DNA of 36,359 nt from a bacterium D16-36 (GCA_003611745.1 RAYF01000058.1:1-36359); one strand, 5' to 3'. Positions 15,332 through 23,701 are shown, counted from the first letter of the stretch. Translations and numbers: made by a program. The notes: generated by a model from the letters alone, not told the origin.

Positions 15332-16660
15332 TTACTCGCCGAATTCCTCTTCCTGATAATTAAGGACTGCCTGCTTTAATTCATCCAGCCGCATATCCTC
15401 TGTCAGCCCCGGCATCCCTAACGACTCGCCATATGCAATCACGTCCGTTTTCCGGTTCATTGCATTTATCTCAGCCTCCGTCTTAATCTCAGTCCCTTCC
15501 TGCTGCTCCCCGCTGAATGTTTCTGCCTCATTTTCCTGCGGTTCCATGCCAAATGTTGTGATTCCCCCGTCATCAGCCCCTGCTGCAGGTTCATCATAAA
15601 TATTTGTAATGAGCCAGCTTTCCCAGTCGTGTGGGTATGGGACCGGCCTTGAAAATTCCTGCACCTCAACAGTATTTAATTTTTCATCCGCTACCAGCCG
15701 CGGGATGATTTTTTCTGCATATGATTTGAAACTGCTGCCCTGCACAAACGTAACCTGCGCATACACTGTCTCCCCCAGGTTTGGGTGCAGGAACGCAATC
15801 GTCCCTTTGGGGAAAATCGGTTTTACTGTCCCGTCCAGATCCTCATACTCCTCTTCATAGGTAAACATAGTCATTACCGTGCCGTTGATATTAATCCTTC
15901 CATTGCAGACAACCCCATCCGGGAGCTCTTTCGGATCGATATCCCCGATCTCCACCCTGCGCTTGTTATAAAATTCAAGGAATTCGTTATCTGCCATAAA
16001 TTTTAACGAGACATCCGATGTCATAACCATATCGGTCGCCCTGACCCCCCGCTTCCTGAGTTCAGAAGCCATCCTGTACAATTCCTCGATCTTCTCTGAC
16101 GCATTCATGCTTCCAAATTTTTTCCCGGTATCTTTCCCCCAGACATAATAATTCCCGAATTCCTTATCATAAAACTGCAGGTACTTTAAAGAATAATTTA
16201 CCCCTTTCGCGGCATCCTCCGCCGTCGCGTAATGCTTCATCAGCACTTTGCCGCTTATGATGATTTCCGAGCACATCAGCTCAAGCCGCCTCAAAATAGA
16301 AGCCCTTAAGTCATCCATATGCTCTGCCTGCACTTCATTTTCCCTCTGCTCCGGCGTCCGCCCGGATTCCGGTGATTCGCCAAATGCCTTCTTTTCCAGG
16401 TCCTGTGCAGTGATCAGTTTTTTCGGGGCAATATACGGCGCCTCAAACTCGTCTGCCCGGTAGCCCTCATTTTCCATTATGATCCCGCCGACGACCGGAA
16501 CCACGAAAGGCGCAGCCTTCCTCCCCTTTTTCTTTGTTTCAATCAATGCCTTTTCCGAATAATATACCTTCCCATCCGGGAAATAACGGTTGTGAAGGAA
16601 CTCGATTACCGGATACATCTTTTTGATCGTATTGATTAATTTATATGTTTCGCGTACCAA
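15332..16660 (-). CDS. Major capsid protein (lambda gpE family) with C-terminal HeH-like extension
   Basis: 442 aa, TTG start with GGGGGCAGGACAA upstream; starting there keeps the conserved RETYKLINTIKKMYP opening. Diagnostic capsid_E features are FLHNRYFPDG, KKKGRKAAPFVVPVVGGIIM and PYPHDWESWLITNIYDEPA. Residues about 360-395 are a Glu/Gln-rich linker. Residues about 396-442 (INAMNRKTDVIAYGESLGMP, MRLDELKQAVLNYQ) look like a HeH/SAP-like helix-extension-helix module, which may project outside or inside the shell. The decoration protein and protease genes are directly upstream. Confidence 0.9.
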   Translation of the reverse strand: MVRETYKLINTIKKMYPVIEFLHNRYFPDGKVYYSEKALIETKKKGRKAAPFVVPVVGGIIMENEGYRADEFEAPYIAPKKLITAQDLEKKAFGESPESGRTPEQRENEVQAEHMDDLRASILRRLELMCSEIIISGKVLMKHYATAEDAAKGVNYSLKYLQFYDKEFGNYYVWGKDTGKKFGSMNASEKIEELYRMASELRKRGVRATDMVMTSDVSLKFMADNEFLEFYNKRRVEIGDIDPKELPDGVVCNGRININGTVMTMFTYEEEYEDLDGTVKPIFPKGTIAFLHPNLGETVYAQVTFVQGSSFKSYAEKIIPRLVADEKLNTVEVQEFSRPVPYPHDWESWLITNIYDEPAAGADDGGITTFGMEPQENEAETFSGEQQEGTEIKTEAEINAMNRKTDVIAYGESLGMPGLTEDMRLDELKQAVLNYQEEEFGE

Positions 16661-16673
16661 TTGTCCTGCCCCC

Positions 16674-17024
16674 TTATTTTAAATAAATACCTTTTGCCCT
16701 CAGTTCCTCTTCATCCGATACCGTTAAATCTGTACCTGCAATGCAGGCAGATTTCCGGAAACATCCGCTGATATATACCGGAACTGTTACCTCCGTGTTA
16801 TCTTCGGCATATGCTGTATCCTCTGCCACGATAACGCTTGCTTTGCCGCCCTCGGCATGAGGCATATACGCCCCCTCTGAAAAATCAAGGACCTGCCCCC
16901 TTGCTAATACCCCTGCCGTGCCTTCTGGCACAGATACTGTGGCATTATCCGCATCAACCGGGTGGGAATGCCCATAGATTAAGTTGTCTGGTTCCACACT
17001 GTATGCTTTCTGGTTTAACTGCAT
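16674..17024 (-). CDS. Head decoration protein (lambda gpD-like)
   Basis: 116 aa, the usual size. The DNATVSVPEGTAGVLARGQV, then LDFSEGAYMPHAEGG, and EVTVPVYISGCFRKSAC stretches match the head decoration protein D family. Trimers would sit on the capsid threefold axes and stabilise the shell after expansion. The ATG overlaps the 3' end of the protease gene by 10 nt and is followed by the capsid gene, as in lambda. Confidence 0.88.
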   Translation of the reverse strand: MQLNQKAYSVEPDNLIYGHSHPVDADNATVSVPEGTAGVLARGQVLDFSEGAYMPHAEGGKASVIVAEDTAYAEDNTEVTVPVYISGCFRKSACIAGTDLTVSDEEELRAKGIYLK

Positions 17025-18211
17025 GCCTTTCTCTCCCCTTTCCTTGCATTTACGTAGGACGCCATGTCATCTGACTCATCTGCCGGCTGTTCATCCGCAC
17101 ATCCTGCCCCAACATCGCCTGCCCCGGAATCCTCAGAATCCTTCATGGCATTCTTCATATAGTTCTCTGCCTTTTTCCCATCCTCAACAAGGGACCGGTA
17201 AGCCAGCTCCTTGGCGTCCATCCTGTTTTCGCCATATTTAGCTTCATTCAGGGCACTGGCTCCCACGCTTGCAGAGATTGCATCCAGTTCCTGCAGCCTC
17301 CCGCGTTCCCCCTCTGCCCCCTCCTTTTTGGCTTCCTCCAACAGGCTTTTGACTTCATCCCCCGCCTCTGGGTGTTCCGCTAAAATTTCTTCCAGTGTCA
17401 TATTCTTTTTCTCTCCTTCCCCTGCATCTCCTGCAGTGCTTTTTATTTCGGAATCAGCATGGATGCTGTTATCCTGCTCCTTTTGGCAAATGGCGGCATC
17501 CTGTGCCTCCTCTTTCCCCTGCTGCCCTGATGTGCTTCCTGCTGTATCTGGCAGGTTACGGCGCATCAAGGCAAGTGCTGCCATGATTTCCTTTGCCCGG
17601 TCTTCGGCAATTACAGGCACCTCCGTATTTACAGCCTGAAGCAATGTGCTGCCCTGTGCTTCCGCGCTTCCGCTATCCCTTCCTTCCGGCTCCCCGAATA
17701 TATATCCATCTATAAAACCATGCTCTATCGCTGTTTTCGGCGACATATAGGTTTCCTTATCCATCATCTCCTGCAGTTCTTCCCTTGGTTTCCCTGTCTT
17801 CCTTACATATGCATTAATGATGCCTTCGTTGTATTCCTTCAGCAAATCTGCACAGCCCTGCATCTTCCTGTAGTCACCAGATGCTTCTGTCCTCGTGTTA
17901 TGTATCATAAAAATGCAGGTGTCTGATGCAAGGGCTTCGTCTGCAGCGCATACCAGAAGGGAAGCGGCAGAAGCGGCAGTGATCACATGGGCAGTTACCT
18001 TCCCCCCATATGCCATCAGCGCTGTATACATTTCATATCCGCAACTGCAGATGCCTCCCGGCGAATTAATCTCCAAGACCACATCATCCCCGGCAGCTTC
18101 TGCCAGTTTTTCCGATATATCTTTCGGGCAGCACGCATCCCATCCCAAAAAATGGTACACCCACACTGTATCGTTTGATACGATTGGCCCCTTTACCTCA
18201 ATTTTTACCAT
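17015..18211 (-). CDS. ClpP-type head maturation protease with C-terminal scaffold region
   Basis: 398 aa from the ATG at 18211, which follows AGGGAGGAAAGAG. Residues 1-190 are a ClpP-fold protease: INSPGG at 48-53, the nucleophile region TAASAAS with probable catalytic Ser81, MIH with His104, and DKETYMS with probable Asp151, then the closing HGFIDGYIF. After residue 190 the sequence is low complexity and then strongly helical/charged (LAEHPEAGDEVKSLLEEAKK). This is typical of a fused scaffold that is later degraded. It sits between portal and decoration genes, overlapping the portal gene end by 14 nt. Confidence 0.9.
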   Translation of the reverse strand: MVKIEVKGPIVSNDTVWVYHFLGWDACCPKDISEKLAEAAGDDVVLEINSPGGICSCGYEMYTALMAYGGKVTAHVITAASAASLLVCAADEALASDTCIFMIHNTRTEASGDYRKMQGCADLLKEYNEGIINAYVRKTGKPREELQEMMDKETYMSPKTAIEHGFIDGYIFGEPEGRDSGSAEAQGSTLLQAVNTEVPVIAEDRAKEIMAALALMRRNLPDTAGSTSGQQGKEEAQDAAICQKEQDNSIHADSEIKSTAGDAGEGEKKNMTLEEILAEHPEAGDEVKSLLEEAKKEGAEGERGRLQELDAISASVGASALNEAKYGENRMDAKELAYRSLVEDGKKAENYMKNAMKDSEDSGAGDVGAGCADEQPADESDDMASYVNARKGERKACS

Positions 18212-19871
18212 CTCTTTCCTCCCTGCTTTCCGGCTGTTTTCCCGCTTCCGCAAGCAGCCTGTTTTCTGTCTTTAAAATCCTTACATTCTCCTCATAGTCG
18301 CTGCCATTCATGGACGCACATTCATCCTCATGCGTTGACAGCCCATTATCAATCCGTGCCACTGCCGCATTTACTTCCTGCAGTGGGTTTAAGTGCCCCT
18401 GCGACGGCCCGTTCCATGTAGCATTGGTATATGCTTTTTTTATCAGGATATTGTTAAAATATCCCGGTGCACTAATCCTGCCTTTACTGACTGCCTCATT
18501 AAACCAAAGTTCGTAGACTTCCTGGCAGAAATCGTCCACAAACCATTTCCGGCGCATCCGGAATGCTTTCCATGTTTCATTTAACGCCCCTTTCGAAGCA
18601 GAAAAATTATTGCCGAATTTCTTCAAGAGCACTTCCGGCGCAATTTCTAGCGCTGCGCCTATCTGTGTCGCCATGGATGATATGAATGTGCCGTAATCCC
18701 CGGAAGGGTGTGCTGACTCTACTGTATGCACGCCTTCCCCTTCTTTCAGGAAATTAACTGTCCCTGCGCCAATTTTTATCTCATCATCCTCATTTTCCTC
18801 AGAAGCATCCGCTGTCCCTTCCGGTTCCTCGCCTTCCCCTGCGAAGCCTCCCATGTCATTCCCTGTTTCCGTTGTGATGAACAATGCGAACATGGCGTTA
18901 ATGACTGCTGCCATAATTTCTGACTCCGTATATCTGGTAAGCTGCTTGATTGTCTGCACGACCGGCGCCAGAAAAGGGACGCCCCTGTACTGGTCTGCAC
19001 GCTCTGCATTAAACACATGGAGTATATTAGGGTTCCCTGTTACTTCCCCCCTTTTTTTTACCCTCTTCCATTCCCGTTTTACGCTGCCATATTCCCCGGG
19101 AAATATGTTTACAATATGGTAAGCTACAACTTTCCCTTTTTTATCAACCTCCACGCCATTCATTACCGTATTGCCGTTTTTTTCCTGCCTGTCATACCCG
19201 TCATACTCGCCGTCAAGGCTGCCCTTCGTGCATACCCTGTCTGCTTCCACGAGTTTCAATCGGAGCTGGTATGGCATATAAGGCAGCTTGTCATCGTATT
19301 TTACTAACACAAAACTTTCCCCATTCCGGAGCCATTCATTAAATGCGATTTGCTGCAGTTCGTAAAAATTATTCTGGTCGTTATTATCGCACAGTGTCGA
19401 TTCCGCCCAGACTGCAAACTCCTTCTTAATCAGCCTCTGGAGCCTGACCGCTTCCTCCTGCCCTATGCCAAGGAATTCATAGTCAATTTTTGGCTTTGGT
19501 GCCAGCCCAGAACCGACACAGTTTGTCCTTGTGCTGTTTACCGCTGCAGAAGCAAGCGGCGCATTCATGGCTAAGTCACGGCTGCGCTCCCGTAGCAGCT
19601 TCCGGTTCTCTTCAATATCCTCTTTTGCAGAACCGCTGTCCGAATGGTACCGTTTCGCCCAGCTCCTCCTTCTGGATGCAGCCCCATGTGAATATCCGCT
19701 GTTTGTAACCTCACTGCCATATTCCGGCCCCATGGCTTTATCTAACATCTGGCGTTTTGCTTCCAGAACATCCCTCTCAGCATCCAGGCGCAGTATGGCA
19801 TTCCTTGCCCTTGCACGCTCCAGAGCCGTAGTAGGGCTTACGGATGTGATAATATTTTCTATCAGCCCCAT
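18198..19871 (-). CDS. Portal protein, lambda gpB family
   Basis: 557 aa. Diagnostic segments are NAPLASAAVNSTRTNCVGSG, LRNGESFVLVKYDD, HVFNAERADQYRGVPFLAPV, and APEVLLKKFGNNFSASKGAL, then WKAFRMRRKW. This is the Phage_portal_2 pattern. Twelve copies would form the DNA-entry vertex and dock terminase. The ATG at 19871 has GGAGGGAGCT upstream; a small gpW-like gene precedes it and the protease gene overlaps its end. Confidence 0.92.
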   Translation of the reverse strand: MGLIENIITSVSPTTALERARARNAILRLDAERDVLEAKRQMLDKAMGPEYGSEVTNSGYSHGAASRRRSWAKRYHSDSGSAKEDIEENRKLLRERSRDLAMNAPLASAAVNSTRTNCVGSGLAPKPKIDYEFLGIGQEEAVRLQRLIKKEFAVWAESTLCDNNDQNNFYELQQIAFNEWLRNGESFVLVKYDDKLPYMPYQLRLKLVEADRVCTKGSLDGEYDGYDRQEKNGNTVMNGVEVDKKGKVVAYHIVNIFPGEYGSVKREWKRVKKRGEVTGNPNILHVFNAERADQYRGVPFLAPVVQTIKQLTRYTESEIMAAVINAMFALFITTETGNDMGGFAGEGEEPEGTADASEENEDDEIKIGAGTVNFLKEGEGVHTVESAHPSGDYGTFISSMATQIGAALEIAPEVLLKKFGNNFSASKGALNETWKAFRMRRKWFVDDFCQEVYELWFNEAVSKGRISAPGYFNNILIKKAYTNATWNGPSQGHLNPLQEVNAAVARIDNGLSTHEDECASMNGSDYEENVRILKTENRLLAEAGKQPESREERDGKN

Positions 19872-19880
19872 AGCTCCCTC

Positions 19881-20108
19881 CTATCCAAGCGGGACAACCC
19901 TTGCACTCCTCCTCTTTGATGTCCCATGCTTTTCCAGTGCGTCCACCTCTGCCTCAAGTTCCTTGATTTTATCTTGCACGCTTTCAAGGTCTGCCCTTGT
20001 CAGTTCCCTTGTGCCGATTTTATATGACTGCCCCCTTAAGATTTTTTCCTCCGCATCGTAATACCGCTTAAGCCTCTCCTTTTTCATCTCAAGCCTCTGA
20101 CCTGACAT
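19881..20108 (-). CDS. gpW-like/DUF6148 head-tail joining protein
   Basis: 75 aa: MKKERLKRYYDAEEKILRGQ, then SYKIGTRELTRADLESVQDK, a helical region and a basic tail (SKRRSARVV). The YKIGxRELTRADL motif is typical of the small gpW-like/DUF6148 proteins encoded between TerL and portal in lambda-like heads. gpW closes the portal and prepares it for the tail. The ATG has GGAGGTATAGCA upstream and the gene directly follows TerL. Confidence 0.8.
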   Translation of the reverse strand: MSGQRLEMKKERLKRYYDAEEKILRGQSYKIGTRELTRADLESVQDKIKELEAEVDALEKHGTSKRRSARVVPLG

Positions 20109-20110
20109 TG

Positions 20111-22003
20111 CTATACCTCCATTCCATCCTGTGATTTTCTGGTTCTCCTTTTTGCAGATTTTTTCGCTTTCATGTAATTAATCCCCCTGTTTATTTTTGC
20201 TTCCAGCTCCCTCCACACCGGGCGCAGGATCTCACATGCCGCATAATTATAGTTAAATAAATCAAGCGGCTCATTCCTGACGCCGCTTTTCTTTACCCAC
20301 ACTTTTTTTAAGACACCCCTTACTTCCTTGTCTATCTTATGTTCTGAGGTAAGCCCCTCGTAATATTCCTTGTCATACCCCCTGCCGGGATTGGATGGGA
20401 AGTGGCAGTAACCCTCACCCGGTTTTTCTATGGTAAGCCGTTTTGTGATGTCCTCCTTCCCTGCATCTACGCCAAGAATATGTATTACAGTGGAGTCCAC
20501 AACAATCTCCTTCCCGTTCTTCGTTTCCTCCTTAATGTCCACCTTGGTTCTCTTATAAACCAAAGGAATATCCGCTTTCTGGGCATAACCTTTGACGCCA
20601 TATACACGTTTTCCTTTTTTCTTCATGTATTTTACCCATTTGTATGTTGCATTTGTGTAATGCCCCCCTGTGTCAATGGCTGTTGCTGCAACATTTAATT
20701 CCCTCCCATCCCTGAAATAAAATGTTGTCTCCAAGTATTGTTCTAACTTATCCCATACCTCTCTTTTTTCCAAATCGCCATAAATCTCTGTTTTATAAAT
20801 CCCCCATGTTTCATAATCCCTTGCCCAGCCCCTGACTTCTATTTCAAAACGGTTATCCTGTACATCAACAGAAGCTGTCAGGAGAAGTACGCCGTCCGGG
20901 ATGTCCGCTTCGTAATGCTCTGCCCTTGCTGCCAGCGTTTTATCATCCACGCCATCTTCGTCTAACTCTGTCTCCTTCCAGCTTTCCCCAAGCACCGTAT
21001 TGATGAAAGTTTTTAAATCGTTCGGGTCATGGTATTTATCCAGTTTTGCCTTAGCATCTTTGAAATCTTGTATAATCTCTTTCCATGAAACCCATGGGGA
21101 AGTCATTTCATTGAGATGGAAACTCCTGTGGTGCCTCCTTTCCGGATGCCCTGCTATCCATTTATGCGGTGATTCCTTCCAATCCATTTCCGGAATCTGC
21201 TCCTTGCAATTAATGCATTTCATGGAGACATTGGAAAATACCACCCTTTTAAATTCATAGGGCTGCCATACCCCGCAGCATGGGCACTGCACACACCATT
21301 CCTCGGCTGTCCCTGCATTGTATGCGTCTTCTATCTTGCTCTTCCCATGCACGGTCGGGGTAGAAGTCTTGATCCGCTTCTTATTCCAAAAAGTTTTAGA
21401 ACGTGCCTCAGCAAGCTTTATCGGGTTCCCCTCTGTCCCGGCAGACTCCGGGAAACGGTCTGTCTCGTCCATCCATACCACCCGGATAGGCATGGAAGAC
21501 AGTGACGCCGCAGAATTGGCCCCGGCTACCACAATATGCCCGCCCGGATAGCCTTTGAACAAAATTGTATTATCGGAATCCTTAGCCTTTGCCGGTGCAA
21601 TCTTTTCCCTGAGCGCCGGGACGTCACGGATCATGGCGGCCAGCCTTGTTTTAGAGAACTTTTCACCCAAAGTAAGGGTAGGCAGCACAAGGAGCTGCGT
21701 TGACGGCTCATGGTCTATATAGTAGCCTATCCCGCAAAGGATAATAGTAGTTTTCCCAACCTGTGCAGAACTCATGACGGAAACATTTGTTATATATGGG
21801 TCTGTAATGGCGTCCATGATTTCTTTCTGGTATGGCACGCTGGATGTGCTAAACCTTCCGGATGCATTCGACCCCTCCGGCAGCACCATATTCCTGTCCG
21901 CCCACTGGCCAACTGTCATATGTTCCTCCGGCCGGAGTATTTTTGTCAGCGAACAGATAAAACTTAATGTATGCCAGCTGACTTCTTTATTCTTCCTTCC
22001 CAT
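20111..22003 (-). CDS. Terminase large subunit (GpA family)
   Basis: 630 aa. The N-terminal ATPase has Walker A SSAQVGKTT at 78-86 and Walker B RVVWMDET with DE at 179-180. A Cys-rich insert (CPCCG, then CINC) follows. The nuclease half shows ASVDVQDNRFEIEVRGW and ATAIDTGGHYTNATYKW. This is the lambda GpA family, which packages DNA and normally cuts at cos. The ATG overlaps the TerS 3' end by 17 nt. Confidence 0.95.
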   Translation of the reverse strand: MGRKNKEVSWHTLSFICSLTKILRPEEHMTVGQWADRNMVLPEGSNASGRFSTSSVPYQKEIMDAITDPYITNVSVMSSAQVGKTTIILCGIGYYIDHEPSTQLLVLPTLTLGEKFSKTRLAAMIRDVPALREKIAPAKAKDSDNTILFKGYPGGHIVVAGANSAASLSSMPIRVVWMDETDRFPESAGTEGNPIKLAEARSKTFWNKKRIKTSTPTVHGKSKIEDAYNAGTAEEWCVQCPCCGVWQPYEFKRVVFSNVSMKCINCKEQIPEMDWKESPHKWIAGHPERRHHRSFHLNEMTSPWVSWKEIIQDFKDAKAKLDKYHDPNDLKTFINTVLGESWKETELDEDGVDDKTLAARAEHYEADIPDGVLLLTASVDVQDNRFEIEVRGWARDYETWGIYKTEIYGDLEKREVWDKLEQYLETTFYFRDGRELNVAATAIDTGGHYTNATYKWVKYMKKKGKRVYGVKGYAQKADIPLVYKRTKVDIKEETKNGKEIVVDSTVIHILGVDAGKEDITKRLTIEKPGEGYCHFPSNPGRGYDKEYYEGLTSEHKIDKEVRGVLKKVWVKKSGVRNEPLDLFNYNYAACEILRPVWRELEAKINRGINYMKAKKSAKRRTRKSQDGMEV

Positions 22004-22586
22004 CCAAATCTATCTCCTTGATTTCCTCATATCCCAAAAGATCATCCTCGTCAAACTCTACATGCTCCCTGGCATAATAATCTGCCGGGTTGTAATTCGC
22101 CAGCTCATTCAGTGCATCTTCAATCCCTATCCTCAGGGCATCTGTTATCTCCTCTTTTGTCTTTTTCCAGAGCCTTGGCGCAATCCCTGCAGGAAGGGCC
22201 AGCATCTTTGAGCGGAATTTCGCGAACATGTCAGTGATAACCCTGCCCACATCCTCAGACTTGTGCACCTGCCCTTTAATAAGCTGCAGGTTAATCTCTG
22301 TTATCATAGATTTTAAATGCTCATGTTTTGCCTTCTCCTGCTCCCAGTCCAGATTACCCTTGTCAAGCTGGCATCCTATTTTTTCGCCTGCTTTTGCCAA
22401 TTTCAAGTTTAATATATAATTCTTGACAGACTGCAGGAACAGGTACTTCCCATGGCTGTTCCTTACTAAAATCCCCTCCTCTGCCAGATTCCGTACCTGA
22501 CGGTCCCCTACGCCCAAAATTTCCGCCATGACTTTTGCTGGGACTGTCACAACAAAAAGCTCCTCTGCATTCTGTGTATCTGCCAC
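21987..22586 (-). CDS. Terminase small subunit (Nu1-like)
   Basis: 199 aa, GTG start with GGGAGGTGATGATAG upstream. Residues about 13-50 form a winged-helix/HTH (VPAKVMAEILGVGDRQVRNL, then AEEGILVRNSHGKYLF) like Nu1. A central charged helix (KAKHEHLKSMITEINLQLIK) and a LALPAGIAPRLW motif follow, also typical of Nu1-type packaging proteins. It would recognise the packaging site and recruit TerL. It is the first gene of the late operon. Confidence 0.88.
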   Translation of the reverse strand: MADTQNAEELFVVTVPAKVMAEILGVGDRQVRNLAEEGILVRNSHGKYLFLQSVKNYILNLKLAKAGEKIGCQLDKGNLDWEQEKAKHEHLKSMITEINLQLIKGQVHKSEDVGRVITDMFAKFRSKMLALPAGIAPRLWKKTKEEITDALRIGIEDALNELANYNPADYYAREHVEFDEDDLLGYEEIKEIDLDGKEE

Positions 22587-22811
22587 CTATCATCACCTCC
22601 CATCCGGAAATGGCACCTTCCATATTTTCATATAAAAAACTAGCGCTCTGCTGGGCTTCAACGGGGCGCAACGCAACCTATGTAACCAAAAGAACCTATT
22701 GTTATCCTTGTAACCATGCGTATTACTGCCCTGATTCTCTGACTTTTTATTGCTGCCCCAATCAGTAGTCCATATTTATGCCCTGTTGCTGTACTTTCTG
22801 CTACGTTGGTT

Positions 22812-22842
22812 AGTTTGACATATCTATATATTCTGTCAAACT
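22812..22842. repeat. Inverted repeat pair 1, AGTTTGACA boxes
   Basis: AGTTTGACA (22812-22820) and TGTCAAACT (22834-22842) form perfect 9-bp arms around a 13-bp A/T-rich centre. It lies just downstream of the candidate late -10 (about +8 to +38). It may be a regulator-binding or recombination site. Confidence 0.7.
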
Positions 22843-22856
22843 CGAAATTTTCTGAT

Positions 22857-22862
22857 ATTATA
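22857..22862 (-). promoter_or_regulatory. Candidate activator-dependent late promoter (-10 only)
   Basis: Minus-strand TATAAT lies about 270 nt upstream of the terminase operon. The -35 position (AGAAAA after 17 nt) does not match sigma-70, and a run rich in A lies upstream. A lone -10 element behind an ArpU/RinA-like gene is what an activator-dependent late promoter would look like. A plus-strand TATAAT overlaps it at 22859-22864, so direction is not certain. Confidence 0.4.
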
Positions 22863-22888
22863 ATGTAGCTTTTTTATTTTTTCTTTTT

Positions 22889-22917
22889 GCTTTGACACTG
22901 TTGCAATATGTCAAACT
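22889..22917. repeat. Inverted repeat pair 2, TTTGACA boxes
   Basis: GCTTTGACA (22889-22897) and TGTCAAACT (22909-22917) repeat the same box with an 11-bp centre. The right box read on the minus strand is AGTTTGACATAT, 12 bases identical to the first box of pair 1. It lies about 30 nt upstream of the candidate -10, the usual place for an activator. Confidence 0.7.
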
Positions 22918-22968
22918 GCCTGCTATCTGCTTTTTGCGCTTCCGCTTTTTACAGCGATATCACGGGAA

Positions 22969-23517
22969 TCATCGGTAGCTCAAGCTGTTCATGGCATCAT
23001 CCATCACATCACGCGTAATCCCTATATAGCGCATGGTATATTCCTGTGTAGCGTGGTTCAGTATATGCTGTATCATCACGATATCGTGAGTTTTCTGGTA
23101 CATATGGTATCCAAATGTTTTCCTTAACGTATGGGTGCCAATAGCATCCAAGCCGAAATGCCGCCCTGCATTCCGCAAGATATTCCACGCCTGCTGCCTT
23201 GATATCGGGCTGTTGCACCCCTGCCTTGAACGGAATAAATATTCGTAATCTTTCATTGGCATTACATATTTTGCCAAACTTATCCTTAAATCTTTGTTCA
23301 GCGGAAATTTTCTTTCCTTCCCTGTTTTCTTCTCTGTCAAAACAATCCTATTCTTTCCACGGACATCCCTTACCCGTAATTTTAAAATGTCTGAGATGCG
23401 AAGCCCAGAATAGATGCCAAACAGAAAAAGGATATAGTTTCTCTCTGACTGTTCCCTCAGATAATCCCCTATGTCCTGTACCATGCCTTTATCACGTATT
23501 GGTTCCACTTCATTCAC
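22969..23517 (-). CDS. Catalytic-domain-only tyrosine recombinase
   Basis: 182 aa from the GTG at 23517, with GAGGTG 9 nt upstream; an in-frame GTG at 23529 is an alternative. All tyrosine-recombinase residues are visible: Arg40 in SGLRISD, Lys63/64 in the EKKTGKER hairpin, His129-x-x-Arg132 (THTLRKT), His155 (ILNHA) and nucleophile Tyr164 (RYIGI). The N-terminal SAM-like core-binding domain of normal integrases is missing. It lies between the late regulator and terminase rather than at the lysogeny end. It is therefore more likely an accessory or resolvase-like enzyme than the prophage integrase. Confidence 0.85.
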   Translation of the reverse strand: MNEVEPIRDKGMVQDIGDYLREQSERNYILFLFGIYSGLRISDILKLRVRDVRGKNRIVLTEKKTGKERKFPLNKDLRISLAKYVMPMKDYEYLFRSRQGCNSPISRQQAWNILRNAGRHFGLDAIGTHTLRKTFGYHMYQKTHDIVMIQHILNHATQEYTMRYIGITRDVMDDAMNSLSYR

Positions 23518-23566
23518 ACACCTTCTCACCTCACTCTCTCACTGCCCTCCTTCTCTATCCCCACGC

Positions 23567-23593
23567 AAAAAACACAGCCCGTAACGGGCTGTG
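23567..23593 (-). terminator. Rho-independent terminator of early/middle operon
   Basis: On the minus strand a near-perfect inverted repeat (stem CACAGCCC/GGGCTGTG, 5-nt loop, 23573-23593) is followed immediately by TTTTTT. It lies downstream of the ArpU-like gene and before the recombinase start. Confidence 0.85.
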
Positions 23594-23608
23594 CCTAAGG
23601 AGGAAACT

Positions 23609-23692
23609 ATGCATATGGGAAATTTTGTATCTTGCGATAGTTTTTTTATTTTATATTCTAGCAAAAAAAAACCGCCAAAACCGCCGTTTTGA
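23609..23692 (+). CDS. Candidate 27-aa peptide with strong RBS
   Basis: On the plus strand a consensus AAGGAGG (23597-23603) sits 5 nt before ATG. The frame encodes 27 residues: a hydrophobic part (GNFVSCDSFFILYSS) and a basic/proline tail (KKKPPKPPF), ending in TGA. The stable hairpin 23573-23593 directly precedes the RBS, and a hairpin with a T-run (23676-23701) follows. No plus-strand promoter was seen, and the region also works as terminators for the opposite strand, so the ORF may be fortuitous. Confidence 0.35.
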   Translation: MHMGNFVSCDSFFILYSSKKKPPKPPF

Positions 23693-23701
23693 AAATTTTT
23701 T
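23663..23701. terminator. Candidate bidirectional terminator after the late regulator
   Basis: CAAAAC-CGCC-GTTTTG (23676-23691) forms a 6-bp stem. On the minus strand GCGG then nine T follow (23671-23663); on the plus strand AAAA then six T follow (23696-23701). The stem is A/T rich, so it is weaker than the GC-rich terminator 70 nt further on. Confidence 0.45.

Larger units (their letters stand above)
22587..22968. other. 382-bp gene-free early/late junction
   Basis: No convincing ORF on either strand. It holds a lone TATAAT on the minus strand, two inverted pairs of an AGTTTGACA-type box, an A/T-rich stretch (22866-22888) and a GC-rich patch around 22659-22680. Because TerS and TerL are of the Nu1/GpA (cos-cutting) type, the phage cos site would be expected in or near this gap, but I cannot identify it from sequence alone. 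Confidence 0.6.
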
